Part shown: positions 55,416-64,000 of the stretch, piece after piece | Layout of the letters: every line of letters begins with the position of its first letter | Position numbering within the stretch: position 1 is the first letter of the stretch | Origin: CAZGAH01 sp964523295 | GTDB lineage: Bacteria > Desulfobacterota > Desulfovibrionia > Desulfovibrionales > Desulfovibrionaceae | DNA length: 64,000 nucleotides | Assembly: GCA_964523295.1 (NCBI GenBank) | Contig: CAZGAH010000013.1 | Location: 4,876 to 68,875, forward strand | Direction of reading: 5' to 3' | Notes under the pieces: model-generated | What the model was told of the DNA's origin: nothing | What the model saw: only the letters and a program-made list of their open reading frames with translations | Databases searched by the model: none | Translations under genes and position numbers: made by a program

Positions 55416-56300
55416 ATGAAACGTTATCCTATGCTCTGCGTGCTCCTGGCCCTGGCCTTTGTCGCCAGCCTGGCCACGGGAGCGCTGGCCGGCAACAAGA
55501 AACTCATGACCGTGAAAATGGCCAAGCAGGACCTCAAACGCAACTTCGTCGAATACGTCACCGGCTACAAGGTGAAAAGCGAGGGCGAGTTCGGGCTGAC
55601 CGAGGACGCCAAGTACCAGGTCGACACCAAGGCCGCCGCGGTCATCAAAGGCGTCATCGAAGACGAGTGCATCTATGACAAGGAAAAAGACATCGCCATC
55701 TGCTACGGGCACATGGACCTTGACGAGGCCAAAAACATCCTGGGCGATTACGTCCGCTACAAGAATGTTACCCTGCACGCCATGGGCCTGGGCAGCATGA
55801 CCGAAAGCTCGCGACCGGCCCTGCGCGCCCTGCGCGCCGCTATGCTTAACGCCTACGACGAACTGGCCTCCAAGCTCGTCGGCGAAAAGATCCTCTCGCG
55901 CAGCACCGCCGAAAACTATCTCCTGACCAAGGACTCCAACCGCTCCAAGGTCTGCGCCGCCGTCTACGGCGCGCACATTCCGCAGCAGTCGGTCAAGTTC
56001 GGCAAAAAGGGCTGGGGCTGGGACGCCGACGGCGACGCCTGGGTCATCCTCCAGCTCGACGTGGAAAGGGTGCGCGACCTCCTGGGCGCCGACCTCAAAT
56101 ACAAGGGCGAAAATATCGTCGAAGTCATGGGCCAGGGCACGGCCAAGGACGATCTCAGCGAACTGCGGGATCAGGAGTCCGGAACGGAATCCGCTCCGCG
56201 CGGCTCGAAAGTAAAGTACGGCTCCATCGACGTCCCCGTCGGTCCCAAGGCCTCGGAGGGGCAGGAGGACTTCAAGGGCGGAGCCCAGACCACGCAGTAA
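55416..56300 (+). CDS. LPP20-like exported protein of the CHAT cluster
   Basis: 294 residues, signal peptide (LCVLLALAFVASLATGALA), then an LPP20-like helix (SSRPALRALRAAMLNAYDEL) followed by a beta-rich region with several Tyr/Trp. The C-terminal FKGGA motif matches the cluster TPR lipoprotein. AGAAAGGAGG precedes the ATG. It is the last gene of the run and is followed by a strong hairpin. Confidence 0.75.
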   Translation: MKRYPMLCVLLALAFVASLATGALAGNKKLMTVKMAKQDLKRNFVEYVTGYKVKSEGEFGLTEDAKYQVDTKAAAVIKGVIEDECIYDKEKDIAICYGHMDLDEAKNILGDYVRYKNVTLHAMGLGSMTESSRPALRALRAAMLNAYDELASKLVGEKILSRSTAENYLLTKDSNRSKVCAAVYGAHIPQQSVKFGKKGWGWDADGDAWVILQLDVERVRDLLGADLKYKGENIVEVMGQGTAKDDLSELRDQESGTESAPRGSKVKYGSIDVPVGPKASEGQEDFKGGAQTTQ

Positions 56301-56333
56301 CCCGCTGTGCCGTAACGCAAACGGCGCATCTGT

Positions 56334-56364
56334 CAGGACGGGGGGGCCAGCTCCCCCCGTCCTG
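56334..56364. terminator. Strong hairpin between convergent genes
   Basis: Perfect 12-base stem (CAGGACGGGGGG/CCCCCCGTCCTG) with a 7-base loop, between the stops of the LPP20-like gene (plus) and the six-repeat protein (minus). No T-tract on either side. Probably ends transcription from both. Confidence 0.6.
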
Positions 56365-56432
56365 CTTGCAGCCGGACGTCCGGTTCCCTTCTCCGGCGGT
56401 TCACGTAACGCATCCACGCCTGAAGCAAGCGC

Positions 56433-57695
56433 TCAATCATAGTTGTTCTGGATTCCGCTCACCCGCCAGGCCGGCAGCGTCCAGTCGCTCAACAGGTCCC
56501 AACCGCTGGCCTTCGTCCGGTTCTTCAGCGTGGCATTCGAGTTCAGGGTCCAGTAGCAGAATTTGCCATTGCCGCTGTTGTGCCAGATCAGCTGATTGCC
56601 GGAATAGCCGTCATTGACCTCGCGCATGTCGCCGTCGGCGCGGATATCCGCGACGTACCAGCCATTCGCCAGAAGCCATTCGCCGGTCATATCCCAGCCA
56701 TAGGCCGCGTCGGCGACGGCCGCGCCCCTGGTGCGGTTGCGTAACGTGCCATTGGAGTTGAGCACCCAGAAAGCGGTCTTTCCGTTGGCGGTGTTGTTCA
56801 ACTGCAGGACGTCTTCATTGCCCCATTCGATAACGCCGGGCACACGCCACGGCGAGGGCAGGGCCCAGTCTGACAGGAGGTCCCAGCCTGAGGTCTTGGT
56901 GCGGTTCTTCAGGGTGGAGTTCGAATTCAGTGTCCAGTAGCAGAACTTGCCGTTTGTGCTGTTATGCCAGAGCATCTGGTTGCCATAGAAGGCGTTGTTG
57001 ACTTCGCGCCGGTCGCCGGCCTCGTGGATGCTGGCCACGTACCAGCCGTTGGCCAACTGCCAGTCGCTGATCATGTCCCAGCCGAAACCGGCGTCGGCGA
57101 CGGCTGCGCCCTTGGTGCGGTTGCGCAACGTGCCGTTGGAGTTCAGCATCCAGAAGGCGGTCTTGCCGTTGTTGGTGTTGTTCAGCAGCAACAAGTCCTC
57201 GGCGCACCAGGGAATAACGCCGGCAACGCGCCACGGGGCCGCCAGGGTCCAGTCGGACACCATGTCCCATCCGTTGGTCCTGGTGCGGTTCTTCAGGTTG
57301 GAGTTGGAATTCAGGCTCCAGTAGCAGAATTTGCCGTTGGTGCTGTTGTGCCAGATCAACTGGTTGCCCTTGAACCCGGCCGTCACTTCGCGCTGGTCGC
57401 CGGCGGCGCGGAAGGCCGCGACATACCAGCCATTGGCCAGTTGCCAGTCGCTGATCAGATCCCAGCCATAACCGGCATTGGCGATGGCGGCACCTTTGGT
57501 GCGGTTGCGCAACGTGCCGTTGGAGCTCAGGTTCCAGTACGCTGCCTTGCCGTTGGCCGGGTTGTTGATGACCATCAGGTCCTTGTCCCGAGTCAGGCCG
57601 TGCCCTGCGAAAAGGGTCACAACGAACGCTGCGAGCGTCAACACCGTGCCGATTTTAACCAGATTGTGCCAAAACGTTTTTGCCCTCAGGTCCAT
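56433..57695 (-). CDS. Exported six-repeat (alternating A/B) protein
   Basis: 420 residues with a signal peptide or anchor, then six repeats in A/B/A/B/A/B order. A units carry NGKxAxWxLxSNGTLRNRT and B units NGKFCYWxLNSNxxLKNRT, each about 60 residues. Trp/Gly-rich strands suggest a beta-propeller or beta-solenoid. Repeats are near-identical at the DNA level, so copy number may vary. The start at 57695 has GGGAG upstream. The role may be surface binding or adhesion; this is inference. Confidence 0.8.
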   Translation of the reverse strand: MDLRAKTFWHNLVKIGTVLTLAAFVVTLFAGHGLTRDKDLMVINNPANGKAAYWNLSSNGTLRNRTKGAAIANAGYGWDLISDWQLANGWYVAAFRAAGDQREVTAGFKGNQLIWHNSTNGKFCYWSLNSNSNLKNRTRTNGWDMVSDWTLAAPWRVAGVIPWCAEDLLLLNNTNNGKTAFWMLNSNGTLRNRTKGAAVADAGFGWDMISDWQLANGWYVASIHEAGDRREVNNAFYGNQMLWHNSTNGKFCYWTLNSNSTLKNRTKTSGWDLLSDWALPSPWRVPGVIEWGNEDVLQLNNTANGKTAFWVLNSNGTLRNRTRGAAVADAAYGWDMTGEWLLANGWYVADIRADGDMREVNDGYSGNQLIWHNSGNGKFCYWTLNSNATLKNRTKASGWDLLSDWTLPAWRVSGIQNNYD

Positions 57696-57727
57696 TTCCC
57701 ACTCCCTTGCCGGCCGCACATGCGAAA

Positions 57728-57750
57728 GGGAGGCGCGTGCCGCGCCTCCC
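57728..57750 (-). terminator. Hairpin terminator downstream of bacteriohemerythrin
   Basis: Perfect 10-base stem (GGGAGGCGCG/CGCGCCTCCC) with a 3-base loop, followed on the minus strand by TTTCG. It lies between the hemerythrin stop and the repeat protein start. Confidence 0.55.
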
Positions 57751-57821
57751 TGTGTTCTGTTCGACTCCATCCGGCCGTGTTCCTGCTTCGCTCCCCGGCA
57801 CATTTCGCGCCGGGCTGTTTC

Positions 57822-58223
57822 TCAGTCATTGAGCGCTATGGTGTCCCGGTACTGCTGTCCCGTGCCCTGAATGTGCTCTCTGAGCCAGCCTGCCAGGGAC
57901 TGCAACGTGTCTCTGGCCTCGGTGCGCTCCTGCGCGGTCGCCAGGGTGCCCATCAATGCCAGGCGGTCAAGGTGTTCCCTGGCGCTGGAAACAGGCTGGC
58001 CGGGAGTCGGCGTGCGGTAGTCGCGCAGCAGGGATTCTTCCTCGGCAAAGTGATACTCGGCGCAGGCCTTGATGCCTTCCAGCTTTTGCAGCGCCTCCTG
58101 CCGTAGCGGGTCATCCGCCACCTGTTCATGCAGTTCGTTGAGCATGGTGAAGAGCAGCATGTGCCCTTCGTCAATTTCTTCAACGCCCGTAGCCAGTGAT
58201 TCGTCCCACTCGAACAGTGACAT
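57822..58223 (-). CDS. Bacteriohemerythrin
   Basis: 133 residues of a four-helix bundle with a di-iron site for O2 binding or sensing. The family start MSLFEWDESLATGVEEIDEG is seen, then YHFAEEE, REHLDRL and REHIQGTGQQYRDTI carrying the His/Glu/Asp ligands. The start ATG 58223 has GGAGG upstream; the frame further upstream is not convincing. Common in microaerotolerant anaerobes. A hairpin follows its stop. Confidence 0.9.
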   Translation of the reverse strand: MSLFEWDESLATGVEEIDEGHMLLFTMLNELHEQVADDPLRQEALQKLEGIKACAEYHFAEEESLLRDYRTPTPGQPVSSAREHLDRLALMGTLATAQERTEARDTLQSLAGWLREHIQGTGQQYRDTIALND

Positions 58224-58469
58224 GGCCCACCTCCCGATGTTCCGGACGGCTTTGACAAAAAATGCCGCGCCGGTCGTTAACGTCCTTATACTCTTCATAC
58301 GCACTCCGGCGCGAACTGGCAAGGGGTGAGCAAACTCTGTCCAGAGCATGGCGCCGATCGGCGTTCCTCTCAACGTCGGGCGCTTCCGCCTGCCTGAACG
58401 GTGCCTGGTCATACCCGGGCATAGAGCCGTGACGCGACTGCCCGGCCTGCCTTCAGCCCGGAACCGTGC

Positions 58470-60155
58470 TCAGAGTTCAAGCTCAAGCAGCTGTCCTGGC
58501 TGGATAGACAACTCGTCAGCCAGCCGGATTGGTGTGCTCCCGTGTTCTTTTTCCTGCATTTCCAGCGCGTAGGAGCCGGGCCGCAGGGGCATGGGGCCCC
58601 AGTTGCCTTTCAGCTCGGCCTTCTCTCCCGTGGCTTTATTCGTCGCAAGGATACGGTACGGCGGCTTTTGGCCTTTCGCCAGAAAGGTCAGGCCGGAGTT
58701 GACGGGCAGCGGGGCATACTGTCCGGGAGAAATGGAAATCGTACCGAGAGACACCGGCGTATGACCGTGCTCGCTCTGCCGCCAGGTCAGGACATACTCG
58801 CCCGGTTTCAGCGGATGCACGCCGGGCAGCTTGAACGAATACCTGCCGCCGCCCTTTTCCTCCAGAATCGCTTCATACGGCTTGCCGAGCCAGTCGGGCA
58901 GCGCGAGCACGGCTCCGGTGTCCAGAACCTTGTCCAGCAGTTGGCCGGTGGCAATGTCTACATCACCAAGATCGGCCTCGCCGGTGTCATGTTCGCGCAG
59001 TCGCCAGATCAGGCTGTAGCGCCCGGCCGGAACGAGCTGGGGCAGATATGTTTCCTTGCCTCCGAACCGGGCCACGACCTGCCCCATGTCATCGACGAGC
59101 TTCCAGGCGTACGCGTCGCCCAGACCCTCCGGGCCCGTCAGCCGGATGCCCGTGTCCAAGAGCACGGTCGCGGTCTGCCCGCTTTCGGCCACGACCGTCG
59201 TGTTCAGGGGTGTTTCCATGGTCTCATGCTCGGCTTGGTGCCAGCGTAATTGATAGATGCCCGGGGCAATGCGAATGGTGTCGCCGTCGCCAAGCCCGAC
59301 CTCCTTGCCGCTCTCGGCGTCCATGACCTTCCAATATCGCGGCGGCATCCGCACCCAGGAGGCCGGTTGGAGCCTGATGGTAGCGACAGCGCCGAGCTTG
59401 ACGCGAGTGGTCGCAGCGGTCCCGGTCTCGACTTTGGGGGCCTGCGGGGCAGCCTGGGCTGGCGTTTGGGCTTGCGTCTGGGCCGGCAATGGCTCCTGCG
59501 TAACGACATGGGCTTTGATGGCGGTCAATGCCCGGGTCAGATCCTGCGTAGTCTTCGCGGTGAAATAGTGCCCTCCGCTATTATCGGCGATGCACTGCAG
59601 CTGTGCAGCTTCGCTGCTGTTCACGTCAAAGCCGACGACATACATTTTCAGATCGACCCCGGCCTGATGCAGGCTTTTTGCTACGGCGCAAGGATCGCCC
59701 TGGCAGGTTTCCTTTCCGTCGCTGACGAATACGATCGAAGCTGCCTTCTCCTTGTATTTCAGACTGTTCGCAGCCTGGACCAGGGCATCGGAAATAGGGG
59801 TCATGCCTTTAGGCTGCACGTTTTTAACTGCGGCCGCAAGCTCGGCGTTGCGGCCCTTGGCGATCGGGACCAGCGTCTCGATGTCGCTGCAGTCTCCCTT
59901 GCGGCGATGCCCGTAGGCCATGAATCCCGCAGACTGATCCGGAGGCAGTGTCGCGAGAATTTCCTGCAATACGTTTCGGGCGATTTCAATTTTCGTCTTC
60001 CCCTCGACCCGGCCCCACATGGAGCCCGAGGCATCCAGAATGAACAGAATCTGGTGCTCGCCGGCACTGGGGGTCGCAGCCGCGCAGGACATGGCCAGAA
60101 ATATGGTTGCAATAACGGATAAGGCAATTGCCCGAGCACGTCGCGAACGCATCAT
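58470..60155 (-). CDS. Exported von Willebrand factor A protein with C-terminal repeats
   Basis: 561 residues: signal peptide (RARAIALSVIATIFLAMSCA), VWA domain with MIDAS DASGSMWG and a TPISDALV block, Gln/Pro/Ala linker, then about five repeats with YxLxWRxxEHxxTxxxLxxIxI-PGQ style. It probably binds metals and ligands at the cell surface. AAAGGAGG lies before the two adjacent ATGs (60155, 60152). It is close to but separate from the CHAT cluster. Confidence 0.83.
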   Translation of the reverse strand: MMRSRRARAIALSVIATIFLAMSCAAATPSAGEHQILFILDASGSMWGRVEGKTKIEIARNVLQEILATLPPDQSAGFMAYGHRRKGDCSDIETLVPIAKGRNAELAAAVKNVQPKGMTPISDALVQAANSLKYKEKAASIVFVSDGKETCQGDPCAVAKSLHQAGVDLKMYVVGFDVNSSEAAQLQCIADNSGGHYFTAKTTQDLTRALTAIKAHVVTQEPLPAQTQAQTPAQAAPQAPKVETGTAATTRVKLGAVATIRLQPASWVRMPPRYWKVMDAESGKEVGLGDGDTIRIAPGIYQLRWHQAEHETMETPLNTTVVAESGQTATVLLDTGIRLTGPEGLGDAYAWKLVDDMGQVVARFGGKETYLPQLVPAGRYSLIWRLREHDTGEADLGDVDIATGQLLDKVLDTGAVLALPDWLGKPYEAILEEKGGGRYSFKLPGVHPLKPGEYVLTWRQSEHGHTPVSLGTISISPGQYAPLPVNSGLTFLAKGQKPPYRILATNKATGEKAELKGNWGPMPLRPGSYALEMQEKEHGSTPIRLADELSIQPGQLLELEL

Positions 60156-60399
60156 GATGTCCTCCTTTTCATGACAAGAGCAGGCCTGCCAGGCGTTACG
60201 GGTTTTTGGGCAGGTGCAGCGGGACGAGCCGATGCACCGCATGGCCGCCATTCCCGTGAGTATGGCCGTGGTCTGTACTGTGCGGTCCATTCTCCAGATT
60301 CTGGTGAATCGCGCATGATTCTTTTTGGCACAACATCCGGCCCGAGCACAACCGGAAAAGCGGAAGGACTGGCCCGACAGATGTCCCGGCGCCTGAGCC

Positions 60400-61229
60400 C
60401 TATGTCGCCAGACGCAGCAGCAGATTGCCGGCAATGCTCCGGCGGCAGGCCGCGTCGGCGCGGACGTCGTCGATGGGGCGGACGGCCTCCCGGACGATAG
60501 CGGCGGCGCGAGTCAGGTTCTCCGGATCGAGTCGCTGACCGCAGAGCAGGCGCTCGGCCTCGGGCACGCGCATCACCGTCGGGCCGACGCCGCCCCAGGC
60601 CAGCCGAGCCGAGGTCACGCAGCCCGTCGCGTCGGTTTCCAGCAGCGAGGCCAGGCTGACCAGGGCCACGGCCAGGGCCTTGCGCCGTCCGACCTTTTCA
60701 TAGTGCTGGAGCGCTCCGGGGCGTGGTTTGGGCACGATGACCGCGCTCAGGATCTCGTTGGCGGACAAGGCCGTGCGCCCGGGGCCAAGGAGGAATTCCT
60801 GCATCGGCAGGGTCCGCGTTCCGTGTGCCTGCATCAGCTCCACGCGCGCGTTCAGCACGGTCAGGGCGGGCAGCGTGTCGCCGGCGGGCGAGGCCGTGCA
60901 GCAATTGCCGCCCAGTGTGGCGGCATTGCGGACGAGCGGCGAGCCGAGCACGGCCATGGCCTGGCACAGGACCGGGCAATGCCGCAAAATCAGCGGATGC
61001 GCCAGCAGCCCGGCCAGCGTGCACGTTGCGCCCAGGCGGAGCGCGTCGCCCAGGTCCTCGACGCCGCGTAGTCCGGGCAGCCGCTCCAGGCAGATCAAGG
61101 GCGGGGCCGGCCTGGGCGACAGCCGCCGCCGCACGAGCACATCCGTGCCCCCGGCCATGCACTGCGCCTCGGGATGGGCCTCCATGCAGGCCCACAGCCC
61201 AGGCGGGGTTTCCGGAAAAAAGACCTCGC

Positions 61230-61233
<4 letters not shown>
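60400..61233 (-). CDS. FAD-binding subunit of a molybdenum hydroxylase (CoxM/XdhB-like)
   Basis: 277 residues, FAD-binding fold of the xanthine dehydrogenase/CO dehydrogenase medium subunit: AGGTDVLVRRR, ATLGGNCCTASPAGDTLPAL, and the C-terminal CO_deh_flav_C part. The ATG at 61233 overlaps the 2Fe-2S gene stop (ATGA). The catalytic molybdenum large subunit is not beside it, so this pair is an orphan in this window. Confidence 0.85.
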
Positions 61234-61757
<524 letters not shown>

Positions 61758-61821
61758 CGCTCGTTTGTCCGTCGCCCTGTGGAGTCAACTCCTGAGCGAT
61801 GCGTGAAAATATATTCGGGTC

Positions 61822-62469
61822 TCATAGTGATTCCATCCCGAGAGCTTTGAATACGTCATCAACAAAAGGTTTGAAATGCTGCGGACATTTTTCAGCAATA
61901 TCTTGAAAGTCAGACTGCTTGAAAATCAAAGGCACGTCGGATGTATCTTTGTATTTCTTGCCGGCATCGCTGAAAAGTGTTTCAACGATTCTCTTTGGCG
62001 GGTTGCCATGGTTTTGGTTTTCAACTGGTGTTATCCAGGTTTGTGAGAATTTGAAAGTCCCAAGTCGGGCAAGTAACGGTTTTTCTGAGGCCAGAATCAA
62101 GGCCTCCAGATCATATTTGAAACAATGCACAAAGAAACGTTCCGCCAGCCGGTCATCACATCCCTTGCGTTGCAGCTCTTCGCTGAATTTTCGGCGCAAA
62201 GCCTTTTTTAATTCATCAAAGGTCGTGTGAGGGATCGGTTTGTTCTTGGGGTAAAGATCGGGGACTAGAAAGACACAGCTCTTTGGCTTGTTCCGCAGAA
62301 TATTAATGGCGCGTATAGGTCCCTTGTTCAGAAGGTGGTCCTTGCCGTTTAACGGATAAAAATCAACCGTTTTACCCTGTTGCTGAGCACGTTCGATGAC
62401 CCCGGCGAACAATTCCCGCATGCCGAGCTGGTCGCTTGGCCCCTCAACATAAACAATGATTTCGTTCAT
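61822..62469 (-). CDS. TOPRIM-like protein, DUF4276 type (module 2)
   Basis: 215 residues. The N-terminal VYVEGPSDQLGM has the EGxSD motif (Glu9, Asp13). The second acidic strand reads VPDLYPK (Asp71). A KYDLEALILASE helix follows, as in DUF4276/TOPRIM proteins. The ATG at 62469 overlaps the ATPase stop (ATGA), the same arrangement as module 1. The proteins of the two modules are diverged, so they are separate acquisitions or old paralogs. Confidence 0.75.
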   Translation of the reverse strand: MNEIIVYVEGPSDQLGMRELFAGVIERAQQQGKTVDFYPLNGKDHLLNKGPIRAINILRNKPKSCVFLVPDLYPKNKPIPHTTFDELKKALRRKFSEELQRKGCDDRLAERFFVHCFKYDLEALILASEKPLLARLGTFKFSQTWITPVENQNHGNPPKRIVETLFSDAGKKYKDTSDVPLIFKQSDFQDIAEKCPQHFKPFVDDVFKALGMESL

Positions 62470-63647
62470 GCCAGGGCCTCCAGCTCGTCAGTCCGATGCA
62501 TCTGTTCAAGCTCCTCCCGGCCGAAATCTTCAAGGTTGTCAAGCAATGTCTTGGAATCGCGGACTGTTACAAACAGACTTTCGCCTGTTTCTTTTTTCAT
62601 GACCGCAATATTTTCTAAATCAAACTGGCTCAGGAAATATGAGGCATGTGTTGCTATAATCAGCTGAGATCGGTGGGATGCCTTTTCAAAGAGTCCAGCC
62701 AATATCGGAAGGGTCCTCGGATGAACACCCTGGTCTGGCTCGTCAATGCAGATCAATGTTGGGGGCGAAGGCATCACACACAGGGTCGCCCAGGCGATAA
62801 ATCGAAGTGTTCCATCCGACAGATCGGCGAGGCTCAGATCGCTATCTATCGATTTTTCCTGCCAAAAGGCTATTACCTCGCCCGGTCCACCCCTGGCCTT
62901 GACGTTGAGATCCCGGAAACCCGGTATGGCGGCTTTGATGACGGATTTGAGCTCATCGAATGCTTCCGGATGTTCGGTCATCAGATTGAACAGGACAGCA
63001 CTCAGGTTGCCTGCGTCTTCATGCAACACCGGCTTCTGACTTATGGGAACCGATTTCCTGATTTTTTCATTGTTGATATGAAATGAATTATAGAATCGCC
63101 ATTCCCGGATATATTCCCGGAGGTTGAAAAGAGTGGCCAGGGTTGAATCGGTGATGGCGCCAAGACCGAGCTGATTCGGCTTTTTCAGATCCCATTCCTT
63201 GCGCTTGAATTTCTTGTCTTCCGGGTCCCGAACCACGCCTTTTCCATTTTGGAAGTTAAGAAATGTGTATCCCTTGTCAAATCCCTCATGCAACGGAACT
63301 CTGGTTATCACGCGCTCGAATATGACCTTTGTTGCACCGACAGGCCCCATCAATTCCCCCTGATAGAGAAGCGGCACTCTTTCTCCCAAATCGATTTCTG
63401 CACTCCACCACAGGCGGTCAGGGCCAGGCTTATGAAAAATCTGCTGACCGATGGTTCCTTCAACGATTTCCGGGGGGATTTCCTGATAACAAGCATCACG
63501 GATAAATTTGAGGAACTCGAAAAGACTGGATTTACCGGAGCCGTTGGCTCCTACAAGCACTTGCAACGGACGAAAACGAAAAAGAATGTCCTCAAACGGC
63601 CGATAGCCCTTTATTTTGATGGATGGTAGCCAAGAGTATCTGTTCAT
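62466..63647 (-). CDS. OLD-like AAA (ABC-type) ATPase of the second two-gene module
   Basis: 393 residues. Walker A GANGSGKSS at 33-41, signature-like DLSDGTLRFIAWA, Walker B LICIDEPDQGVHP, H-loop IATHASYFLSQF. Same gene order and overlap with a TOPRIM-like gene as at 43.1-44.9 kb. Lower GC than the chromosome. Likely defence. Confidence 0.83.
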   Translation of the reverse strand: MNRYSWLPSIKIKGYRPFEDILFRFRPLQVLVGANGSGKSSLFEFLKFIRDACYQEIPPEIVEGTIGQQIFHKPGPDRLWWSAEIDLGERVPLLYQGELMGPVGATKVIFERVITRVPLHEGFDKGYTFLNFQNGKGVVRDPEDKKFKRKEWDLKKPNQLGLGAITDSTLATLFNLREYIREWRFYNSFHINNEKIRKSVPISQKPVLHEDAGNLSAVLFNLMTEHPEAFDELKSVIKAAIPGFRDLNVKARGGPGEVIAFWQEKSIDSDLSLADLSDGTLRFIAWATLCVMPSPPTLICIDEPDQGVHPRTLPILAGLFEKASHRSQLIIATHASYFLSQFDLENIAVMKKETGESLFVTVRDSKTLLDNLEDFGREELEQMHRTDELEALA

Positions 63648-64000
63648 GGCGTATTTGGCTCCTTGCTCTTTCGCCTTTGTCCTCAGCCCTTATCTTTTGC
63701 CAGCATGCGTGCGCAAGCCTGATACTCTTCCTCGACGTTTGACCATGGCTAACGACCTCGTCATAAACGCGGTCTTTCGTAGAGCCAGGACTTGTATTAA
63801 GATAGTCGCAGATGATCTGGTGGACCTTTTCATTGAATGTCGTTCTATCTTCGCTACCAGTGACTACTATAGTAGATTCCGTTTCACCAGGTCAACCTTG
63901 GCCCATCCCCATAATCCAGCGCCTCTTTCGTTCCCTTGGCCCTGCCCATAATCCCCCATCAAAAAAAATAAAAAAACCTCGTTGTGCTTGCGATAACAAG
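63648..64000 (-). other. Right-edge region without a recognised gene
   Basis: 353 bases. On the minus strand one frame stays open for about 90 codons (includes FNEKVHQIICDYLN and KIRAEDKGERARSQ) and runs into the ATPase start, but has no ATG, GTG or TTG start. It may be a decayed gene or chance. Short poly-A tracts near 63960-63977. Confidence 0.4.

Overview
The window reads as a GC-rich chromosome segment of an anaerobic, flagellated deltaproteobacterium of the Desulfovibrio type (Desulfovibrionales). The strongest marker is the siroheme-dependent (alternative) heme pathway, ahbC-hemB-ahbD-ahbB. A Desulfovibrio-like flagellar order (flhF-flhG-fliA-fliL), a short cobalamin-independent methionine synthase paired with CooC, a bacteriohemerythrin and a small c-type cytochrome agree with it. 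This is inferred from gene content only. Three runs of N (7847-7856, 28638-28647, 45798-45862) are assembly gaps, and each interrupts a real gene.

Layout. 1-5.2 kb: end of flhF, then flhG, fliA, a FliL-like gene, two small genes and a family 2 glycosyltransferase. 5.3-9.6 kb: a HerA-like ATPase, a sugar-kinase-like/HAD phosphatase pair with overlapping ends, a monoheme cytochrome and a Pro/Tyr-rich secreted protein. 9.8-12.2 kb: penicillin-binding protein 1A. 12.2-16.2 kb: the alternative heme operon on the minus strand. 16.2-18.4 kb: a lipoprotein, a small coiled protein and a zinc-ribbon/Yip1 membrane protein. 18.7-23.0 kb: fliS, fliD (with a sigma-54-like promoter), mazG and cvpA. 23.3-23.9 kb: gene debris including a frameshifted IS21-type istB. 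24.1-30.8 kb: core-MetE, CooC, a cyclic-nucleotide-binding protein, an M16C (PreP-like) protease and an MreB-like protein.

31.2-37.0 kb holds a two-gene RADAR anti-phage system (RdrA ATPase plus RdrB adenosine deaminase). rdrA is mosaic: its first ~280 codons are GC-rich like the host, while the remaining ~820 codons are strongly AT-rich. 37.0-41.5 kb is a two-component cluster (degenerate HD-GYP regulator, HDOD regulator, PAS histidine kinase), followed by an iron-type alcohol dehydrogenase. Two separate two-gene modules of an OLD-like ATPase and a TOPRIM-like DUF4276-type protein lie at 43.1-44.9 and 61.8-63.6 kb. Both have the same gene order and the same 4-base overlap, and they look like split OLD/PARIS-type defence modules. 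ftsY and a Rossmann-like gene lie just past the first module.

47.6-56.3 kb is a run of seven plus-strand genes, all with signal peptides or lipoboxes, centred on a TPR-CHAT (caspase-like) protein. It includes an OmpA-family protein, a TPR lipoprotein and an LPP20-like protein, with GC-rich hairpins between several genes. I do not recognise it as a described system, and it is my main candidate for new biology. 56.4-61.8 kb has an exported six-repeat protein, a bacteriohemerythrin, an exported von Willebrand A protein with C-terminal repeats, and orphan FAD and 2Fe-2S subunits of a molybdenum hydroxylase.
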